Below are positions 9,358 through 18,261 of a stretch of DNA of 64,000 nt, one piece after another; position 1 is the first letter of the stretch; every line of letters starts with the position of its first letter. The position numbers and the translations under genes are program-made. Source of the stretch: Altererythrobacter sp. (GTDB taxonomy: Bacteria; Pseudomonadota; Alphaproteobacteria; Sphingomonadales; Sphingomonadaceae); contig JAEULJ010000007.1 in assembly GCA_016793865.1 (NCBI GenBank), positions 1 through 64,000 of the forward strand, read 5' to 3'. The notes below the pieces were generated by a model. That model saw only the letters and a program-made list of their open reading frames with translations, was not told the origin of the DNA and ran no database searches.

Positions 9358-12300
9358 CGGGCTTCGGCCTTGGTAAGCAAGTCACCCAGATTGAAGTTGA
9401 TGGACGCGACGCCCCAAGCGGGTTCGCGGTCGAACGGGTTACGGATATAGTGCGGGCCGTCGATGGTGTCGTCCTCGTCAACGAGCGCGATCGCCAGCAC
9501 GAACTTGTCGCCCTGATTGAAGGCGTAGAGCATTTCGTTACGGGTGATGGTGACGGTGCTGGCCCCCTTCACCCGGCCTTTCACCTCGATATGCCGGGGA
9601 TCGGTCTGCTTGCCGTCCAAGGATGGCGGATAGGATGTCAAATCCCAGCCGCACTTCGCGGCGGAAACATCGACGACACGGCAGCCGCATGATTCCTCGG
9701 CCTGCCGGACGGCCGACATGGCGAGTTGTTCGATACGCGAGCGCGCGGCGGCATCGGCCGCGAAAGTCGCCGCGACGGGATCAACCAGCTCATCCCCGCG
9801 CAACCGACTCATCAAACCTGCGGGCACGATCAGCGCCGCACCCAGCACAACCGGGGTGCCGTTGACGACATGCCGCATGGCCTGAAGCTCTTTCTTGCGC
9901 CCATCAAGGCGGCTCTGAAGATCGCCAAGCGTCCGTTCGACATTCTGAAGGTTAAGACGCACATCCTTCCCGGTTTCGGCGTCGTCCTTCAATTTCATCC
10001 AACGGTCTTGCCAGAAGGCGATTTCCTTGCTCAGGCGCTCGTGGACGGCATTCAGGGTCTTATCAACTTGGTCGATGCGCCGCTGCGCGACCTCGGCATA
10101 ATGCTCCGGCACCAGCGTCGTCGCGGCGTGGGAGACGGCGCGCGCTTCCTGTGTTGACGAAAGCCAAGGCGCGTCCAACACGTCAGACAACAGGGAGTGT
10201 TCGTTTTCCGGCAAAGGCTCAAGGTCAAGGTGCGGTGCCCATCCGGCAAAGGTGGTCTGCCCATCTGGCCCGACGCGCACGAATTGCAGGCGCTTGGACA
10301 GCACGGCTCCATCGCCGGATTTGATCTCGTGCGTCAGCAGGAATAGCAGAGCGGGGTCGATCCCATCGTCGGCCGGGTCGATCAAGATCGCGCCTTGACG
10401 CAACAGATTGGTATGCTGCTCCAAGATCATATCCGACATGGCGAGCATAAGGGGATGGCCGGGGTGCATCAGGACGGCACGTTCAAGGCCCGGTTTGTCG
10501 AGGGGTTGAATCGCCTCCCGCTCAAAGCAGATGCGGCTATAGCGCCGTAGCACCGGCTCATGCTCTCTACGGTTGCGCCCGGTAAGGCGGCGATCACGCT
10601 CGCGGATCGCCGGCGGAACATGGGTGATCTCATAACGCCCGGCTTCGCGCGGATGTGCGGTGCCACCAAGCGCGTCCAAAGCCTTGGCGAAAAAAGCCCG
10701 CACGAAATAGGGCTGAAGCCGCCGGGCTTCGGCTTTCTCCATTTCCTCTTTCACCGTGAACAGTCGCTCAGGACTCATGGTTTCCTGAGCGAGCGCATTG
10801 CGGTCTAAAAGCGATTCCAGGTGCTCGTGGTCGAGCGCGTTGTCGATTTTCTGGGTGAGACGGGCACGGACTTCGGGCCGGTCGCCGTAGCGAATAGCCT
10901 CCATCAAGAGGTCTTTGAGGCTGGTTTCCTCAAATACTTCACCGAGAATGTCGAAAACCCGTCCTTTCAGGACTTGGCTCTCCACCTCCAGCTTCAGGAG
11001 AAGGCGGTGATAGACATCGCCTTCTCGGGTTTCTTTGGCGACCAAGTTCCAAAGGTGGCAAACCTCGGTCTGCCCGATGCGATGAATACGACCAAAGCGT
11101 TGTTCAAGCCGGTTCGGGTTCCACGGCAGGTCATAGTTGACCATGAGATTGGCGTTTTGCAGGTTGACGCCTTCGCCAGCGGCATCGGTTGCGACCAACA
11201 CGCGGACATCGGGATCGGAACGGAAGAGCGCCTGAAGGCGACGGCGTTCATCGCGATGGGTGCCGCCGTGGATGGTGATGATGGCATCGGGATTGCCGAG
11301 CACGCCCGCGATCCGCGCCTGAAGATAATTCAAGGTATCACGGTGTTCGGAGAAGATGATGATCTTTCGCTGCCTCCCGGCAGCATCACGCATTTCGGGG
11401 TGATTCTGGAGGATTTTGGACAGTTCATCCCATTTGCGATCCTGCCCGGACGCAACCACGGCCTTGGCTTGATCTTCCAGCCCCTTCAATATGATGATTT
11501 CGGCCTCAAGCTCGGTGACGGTCTTGGCGGCGGTCGCGTCGTCGATCAGGTTTTCTTCAAGAGTCTCCTGCTCCTCGGCGCTCAGGTCATCATCGTCTTC
11601 CGGCGCATCGGCATAGGTTTCCGCAAGTGTGTGGCGGCCTCTGACGCCCAGCCTTTCATCCCGTAGTCGGCTTTCCAGCCGTTCGCGGCGGCGCTTCAGC
11701 GACTGAAATATGGCCTCCGGGCTTGAGGCAAGGCGTCGTTGTAGGGCCGTAAGAGCGAAACCAACCGACCCCTTGCGCGCGCCCTCAAGCTGGTCGGCCT
11801 TTCCCATCTCCGTCTGCACGTAGTTGGTGACGGCCTCATACAAGGCAGCTTCAATCGGCGAGAGTTCGTAATTGACGGTATATGCTTTGCGCTCGGGAAA
11901 GAGCGGCGTGCCGTCGAACTTGACCAATTCCTCCTTGACCATGCGCCGCATGAGGTCAGAGGCATCGACCTTATGAACGCCGTCGCGGAACTTTCCGTAG
12001 AAGCGATCAGAGTCGAGCAAGGACAGGAAAAGTTGGAAGTCCTCTTCCTTGCCGTTGTGGGGCGTGGCCGTCATCAACAGTAGATGTCGGACATGCGCAC
12101 CCAACTTCTCGGCGAAGCGGAAGCGCCCGGTCTTCTCCAACTTCGACCCAAAATAGTGAGCGGACAGCTTGTGCGCTTCGTCGAAGACGGCGAGATCCCA
12201 GCCGGGCGCGCAAAGCTTGTCCTGAAGATCCTCGTTGCGGGAAAGCTGGTCCAGCCGGACGATCAGGCGGGGATAGTCGTCAAACGGATTCCCGCTCGGT

Positions 12301-12857
12301 GAGGTCTGCTCCAGAAGGGATGAATAGACGTAAAACTCCAGCCCGAACTTCTCGTAAAGCTCGTCCCGCCATTGCTCGACCAAGCTGCCGGGGGCGACGA
12401 TCAAGATGCGGTGCGAATCTGCCCGCATAATGAGTTCGCGGATATATAACCCGGCCATGATGGTTTTGCCCGCGCCGGGGTCATCCGCGAGCACGAAACG
12501 CAAAGGCTGGCGAGGTAGAAGGGACTCGTAAACGGCGGTGATCTGATGCGGCAACGGTTCCACGTTGGAACTATGAACGGCCATCATCGGATCGAAAAGG
12601 AAGGCGAGGTCGATCCGCTTCGCTTCGCACGCCAGTTGGAACGCGGTTCCATCACCGTCGAACGAGAACGGGCGTTCCATCGTGGCAAGGTCAACTGAAG
12701 ACTCGTCGCCCCTGCTAAGAAGCCGCTCCTTCATGCCGCCGTCGGGGGTCCGATAAATGGTCTGGACAGACCCTTCTCCTAACGGGACGACCGTCACGAT
12801 CTGGGACGGCTCAATCCCAGATAGGCTCTGACCAGACTTTATTTCTTCGAGCTTCAT
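9354..12857 (-). CDS. SNF2/DEAH helicase with C-terminal DUF3883 domain (BrxHII-like)
   Basis: A 1167-residue superfamily 2 helicase. Walker A DDPGAGKT is at 125-132 and DEAH at 226-229, with MTATPHNG and, in the second helicase domain, [12 protein letters not shown] and [10 protein letters not shown]. The C-terminal region ends in a DUF3883-like domain with HIEVKGR at about 1089-1095, which resembles the core E-x-K of PD-(D/E)XK-type nucleases. It is the first gene of the defence operon, 33 nt after higA, and overlaps the next gene by 4 nt. Related helicases occur in BREX type 3 (BrxHII) and class 1 DISARM (DrmD). It likely translocates on duplex DNA; nuclease activity of the tail is uncertain. 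Confidence 0.85.
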   Translation of the reverse strand: MKLEEIKSGQSLSGIEPSQIVTVVPLGEGSVQTIYRTPDGGMKERLLSRGDESSVDLATMERPFSFDGDGTAFQLACEAKRIDLAFLFDPMMAVHSSNVEPLPHQITAVYESLLPRQPLRFVLADDPGAGKTIMAGLYIRELIMRADSHRILIVAPGSLVEQWRDELYEKFGLEFYVYSSLLEQTSPSGNPFDDYPRLIVRLDQLSRNEDLQDKLCAPGWDLAVFDEAHKLSAHYFGSKLEKTGRFRFAEKLGAHVRHLLLMTATPHNGKEEDFQLFLSLLDSDRFYGKFRDGVHKVDASDLMRRMVKEELVKFDGTPLFPERKAYTVNYELSPIEAALYEAVTNYVQTEMGKADQLEGARKGSVGFALTALQRRLASSPEAIFQSLKRRRERLESRLRDERLGVRGRHTLAETYADAPEDDDDLSAEEQETLEENLIDDATAAKTVTELEAEIIILKGLEDQAKAVVASGQDRKWDELSKILQNHPEMRDAAGRQRKIIIFSEHRDTLNYLQARIAGVLGNPDAIITIHGGTHRDERRRLQALFRSDPDVRVLVATDAAGEGVNLQNANLMVNYDLPWNPNRLEQRFGRIHRIGQTEVCHLWNLVAKETREGDVYHRLLLKLEVESQVLKGRVFDILGEVFEETSLKDLLMEAIRYGDRPEVRARLTQKIDNALDHEHLESLLDRNALAQETMSPERLFTVKEEMEKAEARRLQPYFVRAFFAKALDALGGTAHPREAGRYEITHVPPAIRERDRRLTGRNRREHEPVLRRYSRICFEREAIQPLDKPGLERAVLMHPGHPLMLAMSDMILEQHTNLLRQGAILIDPADDGIDPALLFLLTHEIKSGDGAVLSKRLQFVRVGPDGQTTFAGWAPHLDLEPLPENEHSLLSDVLDAPWLSSTQEARAVSHAATTLVPEHYAEVAQRRIDQVDKTLNAVHERLSKEIAFWQDRWMKLKDDAETGKDVRLNLQNVERTLGDLQSRLDGRKKELQAMRHVVNGTPVVLGAALIVPAGLMSRLRGDELVDPVAATFAADAAARSRIEQLAMSAVRQAEESCGCRVVDVSAAKCGWDLTSYPPSLDGKQTDPRHIEVKGRVKGASTVTITRNEMLYAFNQGDKFVLAIALVDEDDTIDGPHYIRNPFDREPAWGVASINFNLGDLLTKAEAR

Positions 12858-12890
12858 GCGGCGGACGACTTTCCTTGGGGCGGAGCGAGC

Positions 12891-13256
12891 CTATGCCCCG
12901 GCGGTCGGGGATTTTACGGGTTGCGATGGAAGATCAGGCTGCTGCGTTCCGCCTACATAGGGGGCCACCTTGATCGAACCGGCCAGCTTGCGGGTCTGCG
13001 CGATGTCGTAGCTGTTCTGCATCCGCATGAGGGTATCCATCGATACGCCAAACGCCTTCTCGACGCGCAGCGCCATTTCCAGCGACAGGTGCGCGCGCTC
13101 ATTGAGCAAGGTCGAAAGCGTTGCGCGCGTCACGCCCAGCACGTCCGCTGCCGCCGTGACCGACAGACCCAGCGGCTCGATGATCTCATGCTTGAGGAAA
13201 CCGCCGGGATGGGCCGGGTTCTTCAAGCGGATACCTGCAATCGAAGCCATAGCCAC
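12891..13256 (-). CDS. higA: HigA-type antitoxin, XRE-family DNA-binding protein
   Basis: A 121-residue protein with the HigA signature HPGGFLKHEIIEPLGLSV, followed by a helix-turn-helix (TAAADVLGVTRATLSTLLNE) and ALRVEKAFGVSMDTLMRMQ. The toxin gene lies 3 nt upstream in the same direction, the toxin-first order usual for higBA. HigA binds HigB and represses its own promoter, here expected between 13551 and 13680. The C-terminal 20 residues (from about GGTQQPDLPSQP) extend beyond the usual length of about 95-100. The position directly ahead of the defence operon suggests an addiction module that holds the region in place, or one that co-regulates it; that is inference. Confidence 0.85.
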   Translation of the reverse strand: MAMASIAGIRLKNPAHPGGFLKHEIIEPLGLSVTAAADVLGVTRATLSTLLNERAHLSLEMALRVEKAFGVSMDTLMRMQNSYDIAQTRKLAGSIKVAPYVGGTQQPDLPSQPVKSPTAGA

Positions 13257-13259
13257 CTC

Positions 13260-13550
13260 CTAGTGGTAATCCTCATAGTCGAGGTCGATGATCTCGATCT
13301 CGTCGCGGTCGATCCGAAACGTCATCCGCCAGTTCTTGGTGACGAACAGACTCCACGTTCCCTTGCGGTCGCCGGTCAGCATATGGGCCTTCCAACTCGG
13401 CACGGTGCGAAGCTCGTCCTCCCGCTCCATGTCCTGAAGGAAAGTGACCATGCGGCGGACCTTGGCGACCACGGGCGGTTGAAGCCCGCTTTCATCGTCA
13501 TCCTCGATGAATCGCCGCAACCCCTTGTGGATCACGTTTCTGATCTTCAT
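13260..13550 (-). CDS. higB: HigB-type toxin, RelE superfamily mRNA interferase
   Basis: A 96-residue protein with the HigB pattern: a short N-terminus (KGLRRFIEDDD), a helix with KVRRMVTFLQDM, then the conserved core HMLTGDRKGTWSLFVTKNWR, MTFRIDRDEI and the C-terminal DLDYEDYH. HigB toxins cleave mRNA in translating ribosomes. The length matches the family (about 90-100). The gene precedes higA by 3 nt on the minus strand. Its promoter should lie in 13551-13680, back to back with the 234-aa gene. Confidence 0.85.
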   Translation of the reverse strand: MKIRNVIHKGLRRFIEDDDESGLQPPVVAKVRRMVTFLQDMEREDELRTVPSWKAHMLTGDRKGTWSLFVTKNWRMTFRIDRDEIEIIDLDYEDYH

Positions 13551-13678
13551 AGTTGCTCCTATCCCGCGAGGCGTTCGGCGTCAAGTGACGCAATACAGAC
13601 GCGTTGCCTTTCGGCAAGATTCTAACCGAAAGAGAGCTTTTCGATGCCAGCGGTAAGCGAGAATGATAAGCGTTTGAC

Positions 13679-13724
13679 CGTGTCCGTTTTTTCTGCCACA
13701 AATGAGGAAGAAAAAACGGACACG
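13679..13724. promoter_or_regulatory. 16-bp perfect inverted repeat between divergent modules
   Basis: cgtgtccgttttttct (13679-13694) is exactly repeated in inverse orientation at 13709-13724, with a 14-nt spacer. It lies between higB and the plus-strand two-gene module and covers the first possible ATG (13702) of the latter. The T-run/A-run at the inner ends could make it an operator for the XRE-type regulator encoded downstream, or a two-way terminator. Confidence 0.5.
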
Positions 13725-13734
13725 CGAGATTGCT

Positions 13735-14406
13735 ATGCCTGCCACTGTCGTATCAAAGCCGGTTGATGTTGCCAACGAACTGGAGAAAATCGGTCTTACC
13801 AGCGAGATGGCACTGGAAATTGTTCACGCGATGGCCGGGGCGAAGGCCGACGCCACGGAAAATGATCCTCCCGGCGCGGGAGGCTGGTCCGCATGGCGCA
13901 TGGGCATCCGCCGTTCGCGCGAAGTTACGATTCATAGCAAGCGTTTCCCGGATTGGCAGCGCGACGAAACTGGGCAGGTCAGTTCGGTCGTAAATCGTAA
14001 ACTGGGGGTTCGCTTATTGGTCGCAAACACCGATGATGGCACCGGCGTTGAGGCGGATGATCGGTTTCCGCAGAATCGGTCGAAAAAGGGTGGCGCAACC
14101 GATCGCTTGGTTCAGATGAACCAAGGAGTATTTGAGTTCATGGAACAGGCGTCGAATGTTGTCGCCTTTCCTAAAGCCGATGATGCCCTTCAAGGTGTCG
14201 TGTCTTGGTATGTTTGCGTTTATTCTGATGGGGATGATCTGAGGGCAGAGATTTCCTGTCCGGTAGGCATTGAAGGCGGTTTCTTTACCGGCTTTCATAA
14301 GAGGATAATCATTATTGGCGGTGATGGCCTCGGTATTGATCCCACCAAGAACCAGAAGCCTGATGGCGAGATTGTCGAGTTCGACATCCCCGTCACTCGG
14401 AAATAA
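13735..14406 (+). CDS. Hypothetical protein paired with the XRE/ImmA gene
   Basis: I do not recognise a named family. The protein has 223 residues from ATG 13735; an ATG at 13702 would add 11 residues but lies in the right part of a long inverted repeat, so 13735 is preferred. It is soluble, with no membrane segment, and moderately AT-rich compared with the surrounding genes. Visible features are a strand-rich C-terminal half (GVVSWYVCVYSDGDDLRAEI, FFTGFHKRIIIIGGDG) ending in DGEIVEFDIPVTRK. It ends 2 nt before the XRE/ImmA gene, so the two are surely co-transcribed. XRE/ImmA proteins often neutralise or control a partner, so this may be the effector of a toxin-antitoxin-like pair; that is inference from arrangement. 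Confidence 0.7.
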   Translation: MPATVVSKPVDVANELEKIGLTSEMALEIVHAMAGAKADATENDPPGAGGWSAWRMGIRRSREVTIHSKRFPDWQRDETGQVSSVVNRKLGVRLLVANTDDGTGVEADDRFPQNRSKKGGATDRLVQMNQGVFEFMEQASNVVAFPKADDALQGVVSWYVCVYSDGDDLRAEISCPVGIEGGFFTGFHKRIIIIGGDGLGIDPTKNQKPDGEIVEFDIPVTRK

Positions 14407-14408
14407 CC

Positions 14409-15491
14409 ATGTCTTTCAATCCTGCACGCCTCAGCGTCGTCCGACAACGGCGACTGCTGAACCTAAAGGGATTCGCCGATCTCATCGGCGTTGCCACCAA
14501 GACAGTCTCCCGATGGGAAAAGGGTCTAGCTGAACCAAGTGATGACGCGATAGCAAGCTTTGCGACTGCGCTCGGCTTTCCAAAAGCCTTCTTCTATGGG
14601 AGGGATGTTGAGGTCCCGGAAGCTGGTCTAGTAAGTTTCCGTAGCCAAACCTCTATGTCTGCTGCTGTGCGTGACGCTGCACTGTCCGCCGGTGCAGTTG
14701 GCTTTCTGGTGTCTGATTGGATCGAAGATCGTTTCTCGCTGCCCGAGATAAGTGTGCCTGATCTTCATCTTCTTGACCCAGAGGATGCAGCGCGGGCATT
14801 GCGTGCGGATTGGGGATTAGGCGAGCAACCGATCTCTAACATGATTCATTTGCTGGAATCGCACGGAATTCGTGTGTTTTCCCTCGCCGAAAATTCCGTG
14901 CGCGTGAATGCATTCTCGCTGTGGCGGGATAGTAAACCATATGTTTTTCTTAACACGATCAAGAGCGTTGAAAGCAGTCGGTTCGATGCTGCGCATGAAC
15001 TTGGTCATCTAGTGTTGCATCAGGATGGAAATACGACTGGGCGTGAAGCAGAAGATCAGGCCAACAGATTCGCATCTGCATTTCTGATGCCTCGTGCGGA
15101 CGTGATCGCTCACATTATGGATGTCTATTCTCTCGATCAGCTTATTAGATTGAAACAGCGGTGGAGAGTGTCGGTTGCAGCCCTTAATTACCGACTGCAC
15201 AAAGTCGGCGTTACAACTGACTGGCGTTATCGTGATCTGTGTATCCAGATTTCAAGAGAGGGATACCACCGAAAAGAACCCAACAGTATACAGCGCGAAA
15301 GGTCGAAGGTTTGGGAAAAGGTTCTTCAATTGCTTTGGGCGGAAAAAAAGACTTTCCGTGTTATCGCTGATGATCTTTCACTTCCTGAATCGGAAGTAAG
15401 CGCACTCATATATGGTGTTATTACCAATGGCATTGCGCCCCCTCCTTCACCCGAAGGCGGTTTAACACTCGTCAAAGCTGAAATCGGATAG
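14409..15491 (+). CDS. XRE helix-turn-helix / ImmA-IrrE metallopeptidase fusion
   Basis: A 360-residue protein. Residues 1-60 form an XRE helix-turn-helix (LKGFADLIGVATKTVSRWE), and a central domain carries the zinc metallopeptidase motif HELGH at 196-200 in FDAAHELGHLVLH, with a downstream EDQANRFASAFLMPR that supplies the third ligand region. This is the COG2856 architecture of ImmA/IrrE proteins, which cleave or bind partner repressors and control integrative elements or toxin modules. The C-terminal 100 residues contain a second predicted helix-turn-helix-like segment (FRVIADDLSLPESEVSALI). It follows the 223-aa gene by 2 nt. Base composition is lower in GC than the transfer genes to its right. 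Confidence 0.85.
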   Translation: MSFNPARLSVVRQRRLLNLKGFADLIGVATKTVSRWEKGLAEPSDDAIASFATALGFPKAFFYGRDVEVPEAGLVSFRSQTSMSAAVRDAALSAGAVGFLVSDWIEDRFSLPEISVPDLHLLDPEDAARALRADWGLGEQPISNMIHLLESHGIRVFSLAENSVRVNAFSLWRDSKPYVFLNTIKSVESSRFDAAHELGHLVLHQDGNTTGREAEDQANRFASAFLMPRADVIAHIMDVYSLDQLIRLKQRWRVSVAALNYRLHKVGVTTDWRYRDLCIQISREGYHRKEPNSIQRERSKVWEKVLQLLWAEKKTFRVIADDLSLPESEVSALIYGVITNGIAPPPSPEGGLTLVKAEIG

Positions 15492-15498
15492 CTTCGCG

Positions 15499-18261
15499 TT
15501 ATCCCATGCCCGCGCCCGTTGCCTTGTCGGCGGAGGGCGCGGGCATGGCCGCCTGCGCGATGGCCGTTTGAATCTGCCCGGCGCGCTCATTGATGGCGGA
15601 TACCAGCTTGCCGCGATTATTGGTGAAGATGATCGCCGATTCCTTGGCGCGGGAAATCCCTACGTAGAAGCTCTTTTGATCGACAAGGTTGGTCGCCTTG
15701 CTGTCGGCATGGATCATCACATGATCGGCAGTGCGCCCCTGGGCGGCGAAAGCGGTATCGACATAGGCATGGGCGATATGCCGGTCACGGGCGGAATCGA
15801 GATTCAGCGTTTCCGTTCTGCCGTTCGTGGTCTGAATCGTGGCGGTGCGGGTCTGCGCGTCCACCGCGATCACCTCGCCACGCCCGCCGTTGATCCGGCC
15901 CGCCTCGCGGTCGTTGCGGGTGAAGCGGATGGCATCGCCGGTTTTCAGGTCCATCGGCTGCGGCGCGAACGCCTGAACCTTGCCCGCGCCCCATTGCCGT
16001 AAGCGCCAATCCACATCGCGCCCACCCTCCGATTTCAGGGTAATGGCGGCTTTCGCCGGGTCGATGGATTCGACGCGGTAGGCTTCCCCGCGCGTCACGC
16101 CCTTGTCGGCATAATCGCGGGTGAACCTGACCACATCGCCCTTGTCGTAACTCAAGGGATCGCGCGCTTCGGCGCGGGTCAGCCCCTTGTTGGCAAGGCT
16201 CTCCACGGTGACGGCGGGGCCGGTGAGTGCGCCCGATCTGGTGAGCACGTCCCGAATATCAGCGGTCAGCGCGTCGCGTCCCTTGCGCGACGGCTCGATA
16301 ACAAGGGTGCGGGCGCGTTCGGCCTTGTCCAGCGCCGCATACCGCTCGGCAATGGCGGCAAAGCGTTCGGCGCGGTCGGCGCTCTCGATAATCTGCCCGC
16401 CGCCACGATCAAGCGCAGCGAGCGCCTTCTTGGCGTCCCCCTCGATGGACGCCAGAACCGCGTCTTTCGTCGCCGCGTTGGTCTGCCGGACGATCTCGGC
16501 CAGCTTGGCGGTTTCCATGCCCGCGCCCTGCAACTGCGCGAACGCCGCGCCAGCCTCGACCGAACCAAGCTGCTTCACGTCGCCGACAAGGATGATGCGG
16601 GCATCGTGCTTGTCGGCCAGGTCGAACAGCCGCGCGGTATCGCGCGCCGACAACAGGGAAGCCTCGTCCACGATCCACACGGCGGGGCGGGTGGAATCGG
16701 GCCGCTCCTGGGATAGCAGGTGCCGCGCGACGGTATCGCCGCGCGTGCCCAAGGCTTCGCCCAACACCATCGCCGCCGATGCGGTGGGGGCCAATGCCGT
16801 TACCGCCATCCCGCGCGCTTCGGCCTCGCGGGCGAAGGTTGCCAGAACGGTCGTGGTCTTGGCGGTGCCCGCGTAACCCTGCAAGGCGATGATCCGGTTG
16901 CGGCTGGTCAAAAGCTGCTCGGTGGCGGCGCGCTGGTCGGCGTTCCAGCCCAAGCCCGCCCGCTCCGATTGCGCGGCGGCGCTGGCAACAGCCTTGGCGG
17001 CGGCAAACGGCGATGCGATGGGGGAGAGCGCGCCGCGTCCCTCCGCCTCGATCCGCAACATCTTGGCTTCGGTTTCAATATTCTGGCGAGTGGTGAACCC
17101 AGCAAACTCCGCGCCGCGCCGATCCTGAAAGGTCCGGTCGATCAAGTCGCTCTGCTTCTTCGCCGCCCCGATGGTGGCCCCGATCTGTGCGTAACCGATC
17201 CTGCCCAGCCCGATGCGCCCGGCTTCCTCCTGCAAGGCGGCGGCGGAAAAGACCGATTGCCGTTCGCCCAACTTGTCGGCGGCATGGGCAACGGCACGGG
17301 CTGCTGCTCCATCCCCCTGCATTTCTATATCAGCGCGACGGGCAGGATCGGCGGCTTTGGCCTCGGCCTGCTCGATCATCGCTCGCCGCGCCGCCGCGCC
17401 GAATCCTGTTGCACTCGCCGTCTCGCGCCAGTCCGCGACAAGGCCCGCATGATCGGCGGCAACCTTGACTTCGCGGGTGTCGAGCGTGGCGATCTGCTTC
17501 TCGATGGCGCTGGCCGTATCGCGCGACGTGCCGCGCTCGGCCAAGGCCGCCTCGATCTCGGCGCTGCGGGTGCTGAACGCCTCCATCACCTCGGCGGACA
17601 CGCCCTTGATCTCAAACAGCGAGTCCTTGCCCGCTTCGATCTCATAGCCGAGTTCACGCACCTTCAGCGCCAGTTCCTGCCGGTAGATCGCACCGATCTG
17701 CTTTTGAAGCTGATAGATGGCGCGTGGCTCAAGGCTGCGCCAAGCGCCATCCTCGTCCCGCGTGGCGTTCATGATGACATTGTGGGTATGAAGCTGCGGG
17801 TCTTGGGCGCGGCTGGTGCCGTGCTGGAAGCTGGCGACGATAAGATTGCCGGTCGCTTCCCGGTTGACGGTGCCGCCGTTGCGGATGCGGGTGGCGGCCA
17901 TGTGCCGCTCCACATGGGCCATCGCGGTTCTGACCGCCTCGCCATGCGCGGCGATCAAGCGGCGGTCGCCCGCGACCTCGGCCATGATCGAAACCGACTT
18001 GGGCGCGCTCAAGGTCACGTCCCAGCCGGGGCGATGCTCAAGCTGGCCGTCGCGGAAGGTGCCAAGCTGCTCGCCCGCTACCTTGCCGTCCAGCAAGTCA
18101 CGGAACTGGTCGCGGTCCACCTCGCCGGACAGGCCCAGCGCCTCCGCGCCCGCGCCCTGCCACTCGGACGGCGAAAGCCCGCCCTCGGCATAATAGTCGT
18201 CGGCTTCGTAATAGCTGCTGGCCTGTGCCGAACTGGTCAGCGCCGATACCGACGCCACCAT
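15499..18261 (-). CDS. traA: MobF-family conjugative relaxase with TraI/RecD-like helicase
   Basis: A 920-residue TrwC/TraI-type protein. Paired tyrosines YY at 17-18 and 23-24 (SSYYEADDYYAEGG) are the nicking tyrosines. The metal-binding histidines are H147, H158 and H160 in FQHGTSRAQDPQLHTHN. A helicase follows with Walker A GYAGTAKT at 462-469 and later WIVDEASLL. The start is ATG 18261, which overlaps the coupling-protein stop as TGATG; a longer frame to 18336 reads into that gene. The relaxase nicks oriT and pilots the strand into the recipient. TrwC-type proteins are usually about 970 or more residues, so this is slightly short but looks complete. It ends 8 nt from the convergent ImmA gene. 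Confidence 0.9.
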   Translation of the reverse strand: MVASVSALTSSAQASSYYEADDYYAEGGLSPSEWQGAGAEALGLSGEVDRDQFRDLLDGKVAGEQLGTFRDGQLEHRPGWDVTLSAPKSVSIMAEVAGDRRLIAAHGEAVRTAMAHVERHMAATRIRNGGTVNREATGNLIVASFQHGTSRAQDPQLHTHNVIMNATRDEDGAWRSLEPRAIYQLQKQIGAIYRQELALKVRELGYEIEAGKDSLFEIKGVSAEVMEAFSTRSAEIEAALAERGTSRDTASAIEKQIATLDTREVKVAADHAGLVADWRETASATGFGAAARRAMIEQAEAKAADPARRADIEMQGDGAAARAVAHAADKLGERQSVFSAAALQEEAGRIGLGRIGYAQIGATIGAAKKQSDLIDRTFQDRRGAEFAGFTTRQNIETEAKMLRIEAEGRGALSPIASPFAAAKAVASAAAQSERAGLGWNADQRAATEQLLTSRNRIIALQGYAGTAKTTTVLATFAREAEARGMAVTALAPTASAAMVLGEALGTRGDTVARHLLSQERPDSTRPAVWIVDEASLLSARDTARLFDLADKHDARIILVGDVKQLGSVEAGAAFAQLQGAGMETAKLAEIVRQTNAATKDAVLASIEGDAKKALAALDRGGGQIIESADRAERFAAIAERYAALDKAERARTLVIEPSRKGRDALTADIRDVLTRSGALTGPAVTVESLANKGLTRAEARDPLSYDKGDVVRFTRDYADKGVTRGEAYRVESIDPAKAAITLKSEGGRDVDWRLRQWGAGKVQAFAPQPMDLKTGDAIRFTRNDREAGRINGGRGEVIAVDAQTRTATIQTTNGRTETLNLDSARDRHIAHAYVDTAFAAQGRTADHVMIHADSKATNLVDQKSFYVGISRAKESAIIFTNNRGKLVSAINERAGQIQTAIAQAAMPAPSADKATGAGMG

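Noticed and set aside
1147..12857. Complete BREX or DISARM system
   Set aside because: No PglZ, BrxA, BrxB, BrxF or BrxL for BREX and no DrmA, DrmB or DrmC for DISARM are present; only the ATPase, methylase and helicase types are shared.
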